This document shows positions 27,233-36,711 of a stretch of 64,000 bases of DNA, one piece after another (position 1 is the first letter of the stretch; each line of letters begins with the position of its first letter). The translations under genes and the position numbers were made by a program. The DNA is from Rhodoferax sp. U2-2l (GTDB taxonomy: Bacteria > Pseudomonadota > Gammaproteobacteria > Burkholderiales > Burkholderiaceae_C): the NCBI RefSeq assembly GCF_020594515.1, contig NZ_JAJCTH010000022.1:1-64000 (forward strand), written 5' to 3'. Below the pieces are notes generated by a model, which saw only the letters and a list, made by a program, of their open reading frames with translations, was not told where the DNA came from and did no database searches.

Positions 27233-27553
27233 TCATGCCACCTTGATTTCTTCGCCGCTGGACTTGTAAACGCGTACACGTTTGCCATCAGCCTGCGTCT
27301 TGATACCAACCCGATCAGCCTTGCCTGTTGCCGCATTAAAGATGGCCACATTGGACTGATGGATCGGCATGGTTTTTTCAACAATACCACCAGCCTCACC
27401 CTTCATCGGGTTGGGCTTGGCATGCTTCTTGACCGTGTTGACACCGTCCACCACAAGGTGAGCGTCGTCTGTGCGCAGCGACACTTTGCCGCGCTTGCCT
27501 TTATCGCGCCCGGTGAGCACGATGACATCGTCGCCTTTGCGAATTTTGTTCAT
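27233..27553 (-). CDS. rplX: 50S ribosomal protein L24
   Basis: A 106-residue L24 with the KOW motif near the N-terminus ([20 protein letters not shown]) followed by [20 protein letters not shown]. It is an assembly-initiating 23S rRNA binder. It is 9 bases downstream of rplN and abuts rplE. Confidence 0.97.
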   Translation of the reverse strand: MNKIRKGDDVIVLTGRDKGKRGKVSLRTDDAHLVVDGVNTVKKHAKPNPMKGEAGGIVEKTMPIHQSNVAIFNAATGKADRVGIKTQADGKRVRVYKSSGEEIKVA

Positions 27554-27562
27554 GAGATGTCC

Positions 27563-27931
27563 TTACAAAACTTCAGGGGCCAAGGACACGATCTTCATGA
27601 ACTTTTCAGTGCGCAACTCACGCGTCACCGGTCCAAAGATGCGGGTGCCAATCGGCTCCAACTTGGCATTGAGCAGCACGGCAGCATTGCCGTCAAACTT
27701 GACCAGCGAGCCATCACTGCGACGGATGCCCTTGGCAGTGCGAACCACCACAGCACTGTAAACATCGCCTTTTTTGACGCGTCCACGCGGCGCAGCTTCT
27801 TTGATGCTCACTTTGATAATGTCGCCAACGCTGGCGTAGCGACGCTTGGATCCGCCCAGCACCTTGATGCACAGAACGGACTTCGCGCCGGTGTTGTCGG
27901 CGACTTCGAGTCGAGATTCGGTTTGGATCAT
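27563..27931 (-). CDS. rplN: 50S ribosomal protein L14
   Basis: A 122-residue L14 starting [20 protein letters not shown], with [20 protein letters not shown] and a C-terminal [18 protein letters not shown]. It is the first gene of the spc operon and lies at the subunit interface. Usually rpsQ and the S10 operon lie immediately upstream. Here the upstream neighbour is glpD, with a dedicated promoter between, so the two ribosomal operons are separated. Confidence 0.98.
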   Translation of the reverse strand: MIQTESRLEVADNTGAKSVLCIKVLGGSKRRYASVGDIIKVSIKEAAPRGRVKKGDVYSAVVVRTAKGIRRSDGSLVKFDGNAAVLLNAKLEPIGTRIFGPVTRELRTEKFMKIVSLAPEVL

Positions 27932-28076
27932 TTGTTTATTCCCAACTTGCACCAGAAATTCATTTGCACAACGCAAATGTCTTGCCAGTCAGTCTTGGGC
28001 CCGTTGCACTCGGCGTGAACCACTCACACCGTCAGCTTTGGGCAGACACTTCGTACTTTTTCAAGCGAAGCCCTGC

Positions 28077-28105
28077 ATTATGCACCAAAAGCAGAGGCAG
28101 GTCAA
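28077..28105 (-). promoter_or_regulatory. sigma-70-like promoter of the spc operon
   Basis: On the minus strand TTGACC (28105-28100) and CATAAT (28082-28077) are separated by exactly 17 bases. The -35 box overlaps the glpD stop codon (28102-28104). Transcription would start near 28070, leaving a leader of about 140 bases before rplN. Confidence 0.75.
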
Positions 28106-29715
28106 ATGTTTTTGCTGGATTTCAGCAAATATTGCATCGCCAGCGCTTTGAAGGCGTCCACTTGGGGATCGACGCCCGTTTCGGTTTGCAAAACTTCTCC
28201 CACCCGTAGTGCCAGTTCGCTGGCCAGGCGTGCATCCAGAAACAGCAGGCGCGAACGGCGTGCCAGCACGTCTTCGACTGTCATCGCGTATTCATGGCGG
28301 GCGGCAAAACGCACCATGGCTTGCGTGAAACCTCGACTGAGTTCATCGTCTGCACCGGGCAGCGACTGGATGTAGGCCTGCTCCGAACCATAGGAATGCC
28401 AACCCGGCTCATCTGCCATTGACCGAACCGCATCGGTGGTACTCACCCCCACCAAACGCAAGCCAGCAGTTAGACCGCGCTTGCCCGGCGTTATCAGGCG
28501 TTGTTGCGCACACTTTTCGAGCACATCTTCGGCCATCGCGCGGTAGGTCGTCCACTTGCCACCCGTCACGGTCACCAGGCCACTGCGACTGACCACAATG
28601 GTGTGCTCGCGGCTCAACGCCTTGGTGTTGTTGCCGTCATCCTGCACCGGTTTGACCAGCGGGCGCAGGCCAACCCAAACACTTTTAACATCTGAGCGCG
28701 ATGGTGCCCGGCGCAGATAACGGGCCGATTCGCGCAGGATGAAGTCGACTTCTTCGGCAAACGGCAGCGGCGTGCGGGACAAATCATGGCGCGGTGTATC
28801 GGTGGTTCCCAGGATGACCTTGCCCAGCCAGGGCACGGCAAACAAAACCCGGCCGTCCTCCGTTTTGGGCACCATCAGCGCCACCTTGGCATCCAGAAAA
28901 CTGCGATCCACCACCATATGAATACCTTGGCTGGGCGCCACCATGGGTTGAGTCGCACCACCCGCGCTTCCTGGCACCGCGGCACCGTCTTTCTGACGCA
29001 ACTCGTCCACCCAGACACCGGTCGCATTCACCACGCAGCGGCTGCGGATGTGAAAAAGCTGGCCTGACAACTGATCTTGACCTACCACCCCAGACACTTT
29101 GCCGTGTTCGTACATCAACTCGGTAGCGCGGCAATAGTTGACCAGCAGCGCGCCGTGGGCGGCCGCCGTGCGCGCCAGCACGATGGCCAGACGGGCGTCG
29201 TTGAATTGCCCGTCCCAGTATTTGATGCCACCTTTCAGGCCTAGCGGGCGCAAGGTCGGCAGGTGTCTGAGCGTTTGCGCGCGGCTCAGCAGCTCGGTGT
29301 GCCCCAAACCCGCGCGCCCGGCCAGCACGTCGTACATCTTCAGCCCGGTGCCGTAAAACGGCAGCTCCCACCAGTTGTAAGCAGGCAAAACAAACGGCAG
29401 GGGTTGCGCCAGATACGGCGCATTCTTCAACAGCAGCGTGCGCTCGTGCAGCGCCTCTTGCACCAGGGCGATATTGCCCTGCCCGAGATAACGCACACCA
29501 CCGTGCACCAGCTTGGTCGAGCGCGATGAGGTGCCTTCGGCGAAGTCGTGCGAATCGATCAACACCACGCGCAGGCCGCGTGCGGCGGCGTCCAGCGCCA
29601 CGCCCAGGCCGGTCGCACCACCACCCACGATGGCGATGTCGTATGGCTCCGGCTGTCCCAGGCGCTGCAGCAGATCGGCACGGTGGGTGGGCAAGGGCGA
29701 CGGTAAAGTGGGCAT
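28102..29715 (-). CDS. glpD: FAD-dependent glycerol-3-phosphate dehydrogenase
   Basis: A 537-residue membrane-associated flavoenzyme that oxidises sn-glycerol 3-phosphate to dihydroxyacetone phosphate and passes electrons to quinone. The FAD-binding motif is DIAIVGGGATGLGVALDAA at about 26-44. SSRSTKLVHGGVRYLGQGN and the C-terminal VTVTGGKWTTYRAMAEDVLE are GlpD signatures. The ATG at 29715 is preferred to a TTG at 29736; neither has a strong ribosome-binding site. The operon partners glpF/glpK/glpR are not in the window. It lies upstream of, and on the same strand as, the spc operon. Confidence 0.93.
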   Translation of the reverse strand: MPTLPSPLPTHRADLLQRLGQPEPYDIAIVGGGATGLGVALDAAARGLRVVLIDSHDFAEGTSSRSTKLVHGGVRYLGQGNIALVQEALHERTLLLKNAPYLAQPLPFVLPAYNWWELPFYGTGLKMYDVLAGRAGLGHTELLSRAQTLRHLPTLRPLGLKGGIKYWDGQFNDARLAIVLARTAAAHGALLVNYCRATELMYEHGKVSGVVGQDQLSGQLFHIRSRCVVNATGVWVDELRQKDGAAVPGSAGGATQPMVAPSQGIHMVVDRSFLDAKVALMVPKTEDGRVLFAVPWLGKVILGTTDTPRHDLSRTPLPFAEEVDFILRESARYLRRAPSRSDVKSVWVGLRPLVKPVQDDGNNTKALSREHTIVVSRSGLVTVTGGKWTTYRAMAEDVLEKCAQQRLITPGKRGLTAGLRLVGVSTTDAVRSMADEPGWHSYGSEQAYIQSLPGADDELSRGFTQAMVRFAARHEYAMTVEDVLARRSRLLFLDARLASELALRVGEVLQTETGVDPQVDAFKALAMQYLLKSSKNI

Positions 29716-29949
29716 GCTTGGCGTGAATGAGGACAATGAACGCCTGCATTATTCGCCAGATCCATGCGCTGGACTTGGCACCCAGCCAGATCCCCGCCGT
29801 GACGCCCGCTAACACCTTGGCGGCCCCATGTCGGGCTCGCGCATGCGATGCCTCAGACCAAGTGTAACGAAAAATTGACAGGTTGTCAGCGCAATTGATT
29901 AGACTCGGCGCTTTCACAATTGACAAGCGGTCTGGAACCGCACACCACT

Positions 29950-30765
29950 ATGAGCGAGCGCATTGCATTTATTGGCGGCGGCAACATGGCCCAAGCCATC
30001 ATCGGCGGACTGATCCAACAGGGCGTGTCACCGCAAAACATCGACGTGGTCGAGCCCTCGGCGGACACGCGTGACCAGCTGCTGAAGAGTTTTGACGTGA
30101 CTGCGCAAGCGCAAGCCAGCGACGCCCTGACCGCTGCCGGCCTCGTGGTGTGGGCGGTCAAACCGCAAACCTTCAAGGACGCGGCTCTGGCCACGGCGCC
30201 TTTCACGGCGCATGCGCTGCACCTGAGTGTGGCGGCCGGCATTCGCACCGACAGCATGGCCGCATGGCTGGGCAGCGACCGCATCGTGCGTGCCATGCCC
30301 AACACGCCCGCGCTGGTGGGCCAGGGCATCAGCGGGCTGTTTGCCCGCGCAGGTGCCTCGGCGGCAGACCGGGCACGCGTTGAGCAGGTGATGGCCACCA
30401 CGGGCGAGTTTCTCTGGATGGACGCCGAAGACCAGCTGGACGTGGTCACCGCACTGTCGGGCTCCGGCCCGGCCTATGTGTTCTATTTCATGGAAGCCAT
30501 GACCATGGCCGGCACCGAGATGGGTTTGAGCCGCGAACAGGCGCACCAGCTGGCTGTGGCCACGTTCGCCGGTGCCAGTGGGCTGGCCAAGACCTCGGCT
30601 GAATCACCTCAGGTGCTGCGTCAGCGCGTCACCTCCAAAGGCGGTACCACGGCTGCGGCCATTGCCAGCATGGAAGACAACGACGTGCGCGCCCTGTTCA
30701 TCGATGCCATGTACGCCGCCCGCGAGCGCGCCAAAAAACTCGGCAACGAATTCGGCGCGGCCTGA
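29950..30765 (+). CDS. proC: pyrroline-5-carboxylate reductase
   Basis: A 271-residue enzyme that makes L-proline from pyrroline-5-carboxylate with NAD(P)H. The dinucleotide-binding site is IAFIGGGNMAQAIIGGL (5-21). RAMPNTPALVGQGISGLFA and the C-terminal signature block (GSGPAYVFYFMEAMTMAGTE; VTSKGGTTAAAIASMEDNDV) are complete. The ATG at 29950 is the family's start. It diverges from glpD across a 234-base gap and converges tightly with dgkA (1 base between stops). Confidence 0.95.
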   Translation: MSERIAFIGGGNMAQAIIGGLIQQGVSPQNIDVVEPSADTRDQLLKSFDVTAQAQASDALTAAGLVVWAVKPQTFKDAALATAPFTAHALHLSVAAGIRTDSMAAWLGSDRIVRAMPNTPALVGQGISGLFARAGASAADRARVEQVMATTGEFLWMDAEDQLDVVTALSGSGPAYVFYFMEAMTMAGTEMGLSREQAHQLAVATFAGASGLAKTSAESPQVLRQRVTSKGGTTAAAIASMEDNDVRALFIDAMYAARERAKKLGNEFGAA

Positions 30766-30766
30766 G

Positions 30767-31147
30767 TTACCCCAGCAAGGCCAAGCCCCACACCAGGGCG
30801 ATGATCACCAGGCTGACCATCTGGGCCGCACTGCCCAGATCCTTGGCGCGCTTGGCCAGCGGGTGCCGCTCAAGCGAGGTGTGATCCACCGCCGCCTCCA
30901 CGGCAGAGTTGAGCAACTCCACCACGATGCTGAACAGGTGGGCAAAAACCAGGACCATGCGCGACAGCGCTGGCAACGGCAGCCACAGCATCACAGCCAC
31001 CCCAATGGCAGCCAGCAGGCAGACCTGGCGAAAGGCCGCCTCACCCGACCAGGCGGCCTTCAAGCCGTCCACGGAATACCCCGCAGCGCTCACAATCCGG
31101 CGCCAGCCGGTTTTGCCCTTGAAGGCGGTTTCTGCAGAGTCTTGCAT
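30767..31147 (-). CDS. dgkA: diacylglycerol kinase (prokaryotic DgkA)
   Basis: A 126-residue integral membrane kinase with three transmembrane helices that recycles diacylglycerol to phosphatidate. Signatures are FKGKTGWRRIVSAAGYSVDG, EAAFRQVCLLAA and the active-site segment ELLNSAVEAAVDHTSLERHP with DLGSAAQM. The ATG at 31147 gives the usual length. It follows ubiA by 59 bases on the same strand. Confidence 0.9.
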   Translation of the reverse strand: MQDSAETAFKGKTGWRRIVSAAGYSVDGLKAAWSGEAAFRQVCLLAAIGVAVMLWLPLPALSRMVLVFAHLFSIVVELLNSAVEAAVDHTSLERHPLAKRAKDLGSAAQMVSLVIIALVWGLALLG

Positions 31148-31206
31148 GCGAGATGTCCGGGTGGGTTCGTTGGTTGGCGACGTGACAGATCGGCTGAGCG
31201 GGTCAA

Positions 31207-32073
31207 TCAACGCAGCGCGTAGCCCAGCATCACCCCGGCAAACACGGTGGCCCCCAGCCAGTGATTAAGCCGGAACGCCTTGAAACAGCCGTCCCGGCTG
31301 CGCCCACGGATCAGGGTGAAATGCCACACCACCTGCGCCAGCGCCAGGCCGATCCCCACCATGTAGATCGCGCCCAGCCCCTCGGGTCGCAACGCCAGAG
31401 TCCAAAGCACGATGAAGATCAGGTAGAACACCACCACCGCTGGCACGTCGAACCGGCCCAGCGTGATGGCCGAGGTTTTGATGCCGATCTTCAGGTCATC
31501 GTCGCGGTCCACCATGGCGTATTCGGTGTCGTAGGCCAGCACCCAGGCCAGATTGCCCAGCATCAGCACCCAGGCCAGCGTCGGCACCTGGCCTTGCACC
31601 GCGGCAAACGCCATCGGAATCCCCATGCCAAACGCCACGCCCAGCACCGCCTGCGGCATCGACACCCAGCGCTTGGCGTACGGGTAAATCAAGGTCACCG
31701 CCAGCGCGGCAAACGACAGCGCCACCGTGAGCCCATTGGTGGTCAGCACCAGCGCAAACGCCACCAGCGCCAGCACCGCACCCACGCCCAGCGCCTCTTT
31801 CACCGACACGACCCCGCTGGTGACCGGCCGGTTGGCGGTGCGTTTGACGTGCCGGTCAAACTCGCGGTCAGCCACATCGTTGATGCAGCAACCCGCGCTG
31901 CGCATCAACACCGTGCCCGCCACAAACACCGCCAACAAATGCCAGCCGGGAAAGCCGCCCGCCGCCACCCACAATGCACCCAGGGTGGGCCACAACAACA
32001 GCAGCCAGCCCGCAGGCCGACTCCAGCGGATCAGATCCAGGTAAAGACTCAACTTCTTCTGCAGAAAACTCAC
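31207..32073 (-). CDS. ubiA: 4-hydroxybenzoate polyprenyltransferase
   Basis: A 288-residue membrane prenyltransferase of ubiquinone biosynthesis. Both aspartate-rich Mg/prenyl-diphosphate motifs are present: [11 protein letters not shown] (65-75) and [13 protein letters not shown] (181-193). [18 protein letters not shown] opens TM1. The GTG at 32073 is chosen because GAGGG lies 7 bases upstream and the protein then begins as in relatives; the frame remains open further upstream. It is 22 bases downstream of oxyR on the same strand. Confidence 0.93.
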   Translation of the reverse strand: MSFLQKKLSLYLDLIRWSRPAGWLLLLWPTLGALWVAAGGFPGWHLLAVFVAGTVLMRSAGCCINDVADREFDRHVKRTANRPVTSGVVSVKEALGVGAVLALVAFALVLTTNGLTVALSFAALAVTLIYPYAKRWVSMPQAVLGVAFGMGIPMAFAAVQGQVPTLAWVLMLGNLAWVLAYDTEYAMVDRDDDLKIGIKTSAITLGRFDVPAVVVFYLIFIVLWTLALRPEGLGAIYMVGIGLALAQVVWHFTLIRGRSRDGCFKAFRLNHWLGATVFAGVMLGYALR

Positions 32074-32095
32074 TCGCACACCCTCTTCAACTGGT

Positions 32096-33049
32096 TCAGG
32101 AAAGCCGCGTGACACCGGGCAATTCGCAGGCATAAATGGCGTTGCGCAGCGCGGCAATCGCCTCGTAGCGGGTGAAACTGCGCCGCCAGGCCAGCACCAC
32201 CCGGCGTGTTGGCGGGTCACCCGCAAACGGCAGGTATTTGATGAACGGCTCTTCGTCGCGCTTGCGCTTGGAGCTGGGCTCCAGCGCCTCCTTGGGCACA
32301 CTCAGGCGCGGCACCAGGGTGACACCCATGCCAGCCGCCACCATGTGTTTGATGGTTTCCAGCGACGAGCCCTCAAAACTTTTGCGGATGCCTTCGGCAT
32401 TGGCCGAAAAACGCGCGAACTCGGGGCAGACTTCCAGCACATGGTCGCGAAAACAATGGCCCGCACCCAGCAGCAGCATGGTCTCGTTCTTGAGCTGCTC
32501 ACTGGTCACACTGCCCTGGCTGGCCAGCGGGTGGTGGGTGGGCACGGCTGCCATGAAGGGCTCGTCGTACAGCGGCGCCAGCGCCAGCCCGGCGTCGGGA
32601 AAGGGCTCCGCCAGGATGACACAGTCAATCTCGCCGGTGCGCAGCATCTCCAGCAGCTTGACGGTGAAGTTCTCCTGCAGCATCAAGGGCATCTCGGGCG
32701 TGTGCTCAATCACCTGGCGCACCAGCGCAGGCAACAAATAGGGGCTGATGGTGTAGATCACGCCCAGGGTCAGCGCACCGGCCAACGGGTTTTGGCCGCG
32801 CTTGGCGATCTCTTTGATCGCGGCGGCCTGCTCCAGCACACTTTGCGCCTGGCGCACGATGGCCTCACCAAGCGCGGTGACCGACACCTCGTTGGCGCTG
32901 CGCTCAAACAGCTTCACATCCAGTTCTTCTTCGAGCTTCTTCACCGCCACCGACAGGGTCGGTTGCGACACATAACAGGCCTCGGCAGCTTTGCCAAAGT
33001 GGCGCTCTCGTGCCACCGCCACGATGTATTTGAGTTCAGTCAGGGTCAT
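32096..33049 (-). CDS. oxyR: hydrogen peroxide-sensing LysR regulator OxyR
   Basis: A 317-residue LysR-type activator. The N-terminal winged helix ([20 protein letters not shown], then [20 protein letters not shown]) is followed by the sensor domain with the redox pair exactly at C199 and C208 ([17 protein letters not shown]). These positions match E. coli OxyR and support the assignment beyond the family level. OxyR activates catalase and peroxiredoxin genes on disulfide formation. It lies 67 bases downstream of recG, an arrangement frequent in proteobacteria. Confidence 0.94.
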   Translation of the reverse strand: MTLTELKYIVAVARERHFGKAAEACYVSQPTLSVAVKKLEEELDVKLFERSANEVSVTALGEAIVRQAQSVLEQAAAIKEIAKRGQNPLAGALTLGVIYTISPYLLPALVRQVIEHTPEMPLMLQENFTVKLLEMLRTGEIDCVILAEPFPDAGLALAPLYDEPFMAAVPTHHPLASQGSVTSEQLKNETMLLLGAGHCFRDHVLEVCPEFARFSANAEGIRKSFEGSSLETIKHMVAAGMGVTLVPRLSVPKEALEPSSKRKRDEEPFIKYLPFAGDPPTRRVVLAWRRSFTRYEAIAALRNAIYACELPGVTRLS

Positions 33050-33116
33050 GGCGCTATTGTCTTATCAGAACCGTCGCTTGGTTTTGGGCTGGATCAACAG
33101 GCAGGGCGGCCCGCAC

Positions 33117-35258
33117 TCAGGCCTTCAGAAACTCGGCCTTGCCACCGAGCCAGCGCAACACATGCTGCGCTGCCAGTGCCGGGTGCTGGTCGAGCATCAG
33201 GGGCGCCAGCTCGCGCGCCCAGGCCAGCAGGCCTGCGTCAGCCACCACATCGGCAAATCGTAAGAGCGCCGCGCCCGACTGGCGCGCACCCATGAACTCA
33301 CCCGGGCCGCGGATCTCGAGATCACGCCGGGCGATCTCGAAGCCGTCGTTGCTCTCGGCCATGGCGCGCAGCCGCTCACGTGCGGTTTCGCTCAGGCGGG
33401 GTGCATCGCCGGTGGAGTACAGCAGAACACAGGCGGATGCTGCCGCGCCGCGCCCGACCCGGCCGCGCAGCTGGTGCAATTGGCTCAGGCCGAAACGCTC
33501 GGCATGTTCGATCACCATCAGGCTGGCATTGGGCACGTCCACCCCGACCTCGATCACCGTGGTACTGACCAGCACACCCATCTGGCCGCCGGTGAACAGG
33601 CCCATCACCGCCCGCTTCTCGGCCACCGGCATGCGGGAATGCAGCAGGCCCACCATCACCCCGGGCAGCGCGGCGCTGAGCTGAGCATGGGTCTCGGTGG
33701 CGTTGCGCAGGTCCAGCGCCTCACTCTCCTCGATCAGCGGGCAGACCCAGTAAATCTGCCGCCCCTCGGCAATCTGGCCCCGGATGCGTGCCACCACCTC
33801 ATCGCGGCGGGCGTCGTTGACCACCTTGGTGATGATCGGTGTGCGCCCTGGGGGCAGCTCGTCGATGGTGGACACGTCCAGATCGGCGTAATAACTCATG
33901 GCCAGCGTGCGCGGGATCGGTGTGGCGGTCATCATCAATAAATGAGGTTCCAGCGCATCGACCAGCTTGCCACGCAGGGCCAGGCGCTGGGCCACACCAA
34001 AGCGGTGCTGCTCGTCGATGATGGCCAGCGCCAGCCGGTGGAATTGCACCTTGTCCTGGATGATTGCATGGGTGCCCACCACCAGCTGCGCCTGTCCACT
34101 GGCAATCAGCGCCAGCATCTCGCGCCGCTCTTTGGCCTTCTGGCTGCCGGTGAGCCAGGCCACGGTGATGCCCAGTGGGTGCAGCCAGCCCACCAGTTTG
34201 GCAAAGTGTTGTGTCGCCAAAATTTCGGTGGGCGCCATCAGCGCACACTGCCAACCGGCGTCGATACACACCGCGGCCGCCAATGCCGCCACCACGGTTT
34301 TGCCGGAACCGACATCACCTTGCAACAGGCGGTGCATGGGCACGGTCTGGTGCAGGTCATGGGTGATTTCTTCACAGACGCGGCGCTGGGCGCTGGTCAG
34401 CTCAAAAGGCAAGGTCGCCAGCAGGCGCTCATACAGCGGCTGGCGCGCGGGGTGGCCCTCACCCCTACCCTCTCCCGGGGGGAGAGGGGGACAAGAAAGC
34501 GTATCGTCCGTTGTCAGCGCGGGTGCGCGCAAGACCGCGCGCTCGCGTTTGGCCTGCAATTGCGAGAGTTGCTGCGCCAGCAACTCCTCGGCCTTGAGCC
34601 GCTGCCAGGCCGGGTGGCTGTGGTCCTGCAGCGCGGCCAGTGTCACGTCGGGCGTCGGGTGGTGCAAAAAAGAGAGCAATTGACGCATATTCCACTTGGG
34701 CTGCAGGCCAATTTGGCTCAAATAGACGGAGGGAATGGTGTCGACCAACTCGGCACGCGCCAACCCGGCGTCCACGGCGCGGCGCAGGTAGGCCTGGGGC
34801 AAACCGGCCACCGTCGGGTACACCGGCGTCAACGCGGTGGCCAGTGGCCCACCAGCAGGTTTAAACGTCGGGTGCATCATCGTCAGCCCGGCAAAACCAC
34901 CGCGGATTTCACCCCGCACCCGGATCTGGCTGCCCACCGCCAGGGCCTTCTGCTGCGAGGGGTAAAAAGTGAAAAACCGCAGCAGACAGGTGCCGGTGCC
35001 GTCGTCCAGCGTGACCAGCAGCTGGCGGCTACCGGTGATTCTGACCTCGCTGTGGCGCACCGTGCCTTCGACCTGGGCCAACTCCCCCTCACGCACATCA
35101 CGCAGTTTGACCAGGCGGGTCTCGTCCTCGTAACGCAGCGGCAGATGCAGTGCCAGGTCAATCGGCCGATCCAGACCCAGCTTGCGCAGGGCTTTCTGCG
35201 GGCCGCTCAGCGGCTTGGTCGGCGGCGCGTTGGCAGAGGTGACGGACGGCTTGGGCAT
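33117..35258 (-). CDS. recG: ATP-dependent DNA helicase RecG
   Basis: A 713-residue helicase that remodels stalled forks and Holliday junctions. The N-terminal wedge/OB domain spans about 50-160. Helicase motif I is GDVGSGKT (about 314-321), DEQHRFG is the motif II box, MTATPIPRT is motif III, and QLHQLRGRVGRG is motif VI. At about 254-271 the protein carries an unusual Pro/Gly-rich stretch (SCPPLPPGEGRGEG) encoded by a palindromic repeat; it lies between the wedge and the helicase core and keeps the frame. The ATG at 35258 is preferred over one 8 codons upstream. Confidence 0.95.
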   Translation of the reverse strand: MPKPSVTSANAPPTKPLSGPQKALRKLGLDRPIDLALHLPLRYEDETRLVKLRDVREGELAQVEGTVRHSEVRITGSRQLLVTLDDGTGTCLLRFFTFYPSQQKALAVGSQIRVRGEIRGGFAGLTMMHPTFKPAGGPLATALTPVYPTVAGLPQAYLRRAVDAGLARAELVDTIPSVYLSQIGLQPKWNMRQLLSFLHHPTPDVTLAALQDHSHPAWQRLKAEELLAQQLSQLQAKRERAVLRAPALTTDDTLSCPPLPPGEGRGEGHPARQPLYERLLATLPFELTSAQRRVCEEITHDLHQTVPMHRLLQGDVGSGKTVVAALAAAVCIDAGWQCALMAPTEILATQHFAKLVGWLHPLGITVAWLTGSQKAKERREMLALIASGQAQLVVGTHAIIQDKVQFHRLALAIIDEQHRFGVAQRLALRGKLVDALEPHLLMMTATPIPRTLAMSYYADLDVSTIDELPPGRTPIITKVVNDARRDEVVARIRGQIAEGRQIYWVCPLIEESEALDLRNATETHAQLSAALPGVMVGLLHSRMPVAEKRAVMGLFTGGQMGVLVSTTVIEVGVDVPNASLMVIEHAERFGLSQLHQLRGRVGRGAAASACVLLYSTGDAPRLSETARERLRAMAESNDGFEIARRDLEIRGPGEFMGARQSGAALLRFADVVADAGLLAWARELAPLMLDQHPALAAQHVLRWLGGKAEFLKA
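34461..34490. repeat. palindromic repeat element inside recG
   Basis: CCCTCTCCC (34468-34476) and GGGAGAGGG (34480-34488) form a 9-base-pair palindrome with a GGG loop, preceded by CTCACCCCTA. This matches the widespread proteobacterial CCCTCACCCCAACCCTCTCCC-type dispersed repeat from memory. It sits within the coding frame of recG without disrupting it. Confidence 0.7.
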
Positions 35259-35336
35259 GTGCTGATTTTGCACGCGCTGCAAGTGCCGCTATGGCCCCGT
35301 GCACTCACGGGGCAACAGCCTGAGCGCGCAGCCACC

Positions 35337-36446
35337 TCAGGCGGACAAGGTCTGCGGCGCGCTGGGCCGCCCGAGTCGACTGAGTTTTTGCTCCACCAGA
35401 TGGTAAAAAGCCGCACCGGCCAAGTTGCAGACCAGCCAGGCCACCAGCACCCCTGCCGTCTGCACCCAGACATGGTCTGAGCCATAACGCGTGAACCAGG
35501 CATTGACCACCAGGGCCACCGGGAAATTCAGCAAAAACACCGAGTAGGAAATCTGGCCCAGGTAGGCCAGCACCGGGCTGCGTGGCCAGCTGTAGAGCCA
35601 GCCCTTGCGCAGCGACCAGGCCAGCACCAGCGCCACCGTGAGCGCCAAGGCAATACGCGTGCGGAACTCAACCACCAGCGCCAGCAGCGTCAACAGCACC
35701 AGCGCCCACATGCGCCAGCGCCGCGCCCGCCCCGAAGGCAGTTGACTGAACCAGTACGCCAAAGCACCCAGGCCGTAGGCCCCAAAAAAGTACAGCGCCC
35801 AGTTGTCCCAGTCGGCATCGCGGTTGAAATAAAACAGGGACGCCAGCCCCAGCGCCCACACCAACGCCCGCGCCAGGCGCCGCCGTTGTGTAGACGGCGC
35901 GTCGGGCCAGCGGCGCGCCGCCCAGAGCAGCAGCAGCAGCAAGGCAAACAGCTGGAAATCAATCGCCACATACCAGACCCCGGCCGAGAGTGAGTCCATA
36001 TCCAACACACTCTGCAGCAGCAACACATGGCTGACAAACTGCCACAATGTGGGTGAATCGGGCAAGGAGTCATGCTGCATCCAGTGGCCAGCCAGTTGGG
36101 TGCAGGCCATGGCCACCAGCAGCGCTGCGATGTAGGGCAAGGCCACGCGCACATAGCGCTGCCACAACTGGGCCAACGGATTGGGCGTCACCAGTACCGC
36201 CTCGGGCGCCAGGCTGCGCGCCGCCAGAAAACCGGCCACCACCAAGAACACCTGCACCGCCATACGTGCATCTTGGCTGAACCAGGCCACCAGATCGGGG
36301 GCCAGCAGATAGGCGCCATCGGACAGCGGGCCGTAAAAGGCAAGGTGGTGCAAGACGATCAGCTGCGAGGCAACCGCTTTGAACGCATCCACCAAGGGCA
36401 GACGCTGCCGGGACGCCGGGCGGGCGAGGGTAAGAAGTGAAGACAT
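35337..36446 (-). CDS. acyltransferase 3 (OafA/YrhL-like) membrane protein
   Basis: A 369-residue protein with about ten hydrophobic segments of the acyltransferase-3 family, which O-acylates surface sugars or other carriers. The conserved catalytic His region is IVLHHLAFYGPL (about 30-41), and AVQVFLVVAGFLAARSL (about 63-79) is the FFxxSGF-like box. No periplasmic SGNH domain is fused. The acceptor is unknown. It stands alone between recG and the histidine kinase gene, and no glycan genes flank it. Confidence 0.83.
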   Translation of the reverse strand: MSSLLTLARPASRQRLPLVDAFKAVASQLIVLHHLAFYGPLSDGAYLLAPDLVAWFSQDARMAVQVFLVVAGFLAARSLAPEAVLVTPNPLAQLWQRYVRVALPYIAALLVAMACTQLAGHWMQHDSLPDSPTLWQFVSHVLLLQSVLDMDSLSAGVWYVAIDFQLFALLLLLLWAARRWPDAPSTQRRRLARALVWALGLASLFYFNRDADWDNWALYFFGAYGLGALAYWFSQLPSGRARRWRMWALVLLTLLALVVEFRTRIALALTVALVLAWSLRKGWLYSWPRSPVLAYLGQISYSVFLLNFPVALVVNAWFTRYGSDHVWVQTAGVLVAWLVCNLAGAAFYHLVEQKLSRLGRPSAPQTLSA

Positions 36447-36711
36447 GTGATGGGGAAAGAGGCTGCTTGCAAACGGTGCTCAAGGCTGGTGCACGGTGGC
36501 CGACCTGGGCCAAACTGAGCCGGTAGCCACCACGCACAACCGAGCGCACAACACCACCACCCAACTCCGGCAGCACGTCCTCTGACCCTTGGCTGGCCCA
36601 AGCAGGGCAAGCACCTTCGCAAAAGGGTCTACTTTACTTGATGAACATCCTGGCCTGGACCGGGCATCAGCCCCTCAGCCTCGACCTGATGGGCACCTCC
36701 TGCGGCGGCAT

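Noticed and set aside
28784..29926. A 380-codon minus-strand open frame
   Set aside because: Same strand but other phase than glpD, with Arg/Ala-rich random composition; glpD has intact FAD motifs.
33942..35480. A 512-codon plus-strand open frame
   Set aside because: Antisense to recG, whose helicase motifs are complete; His/Gln-rich composition is typical of a shadow.
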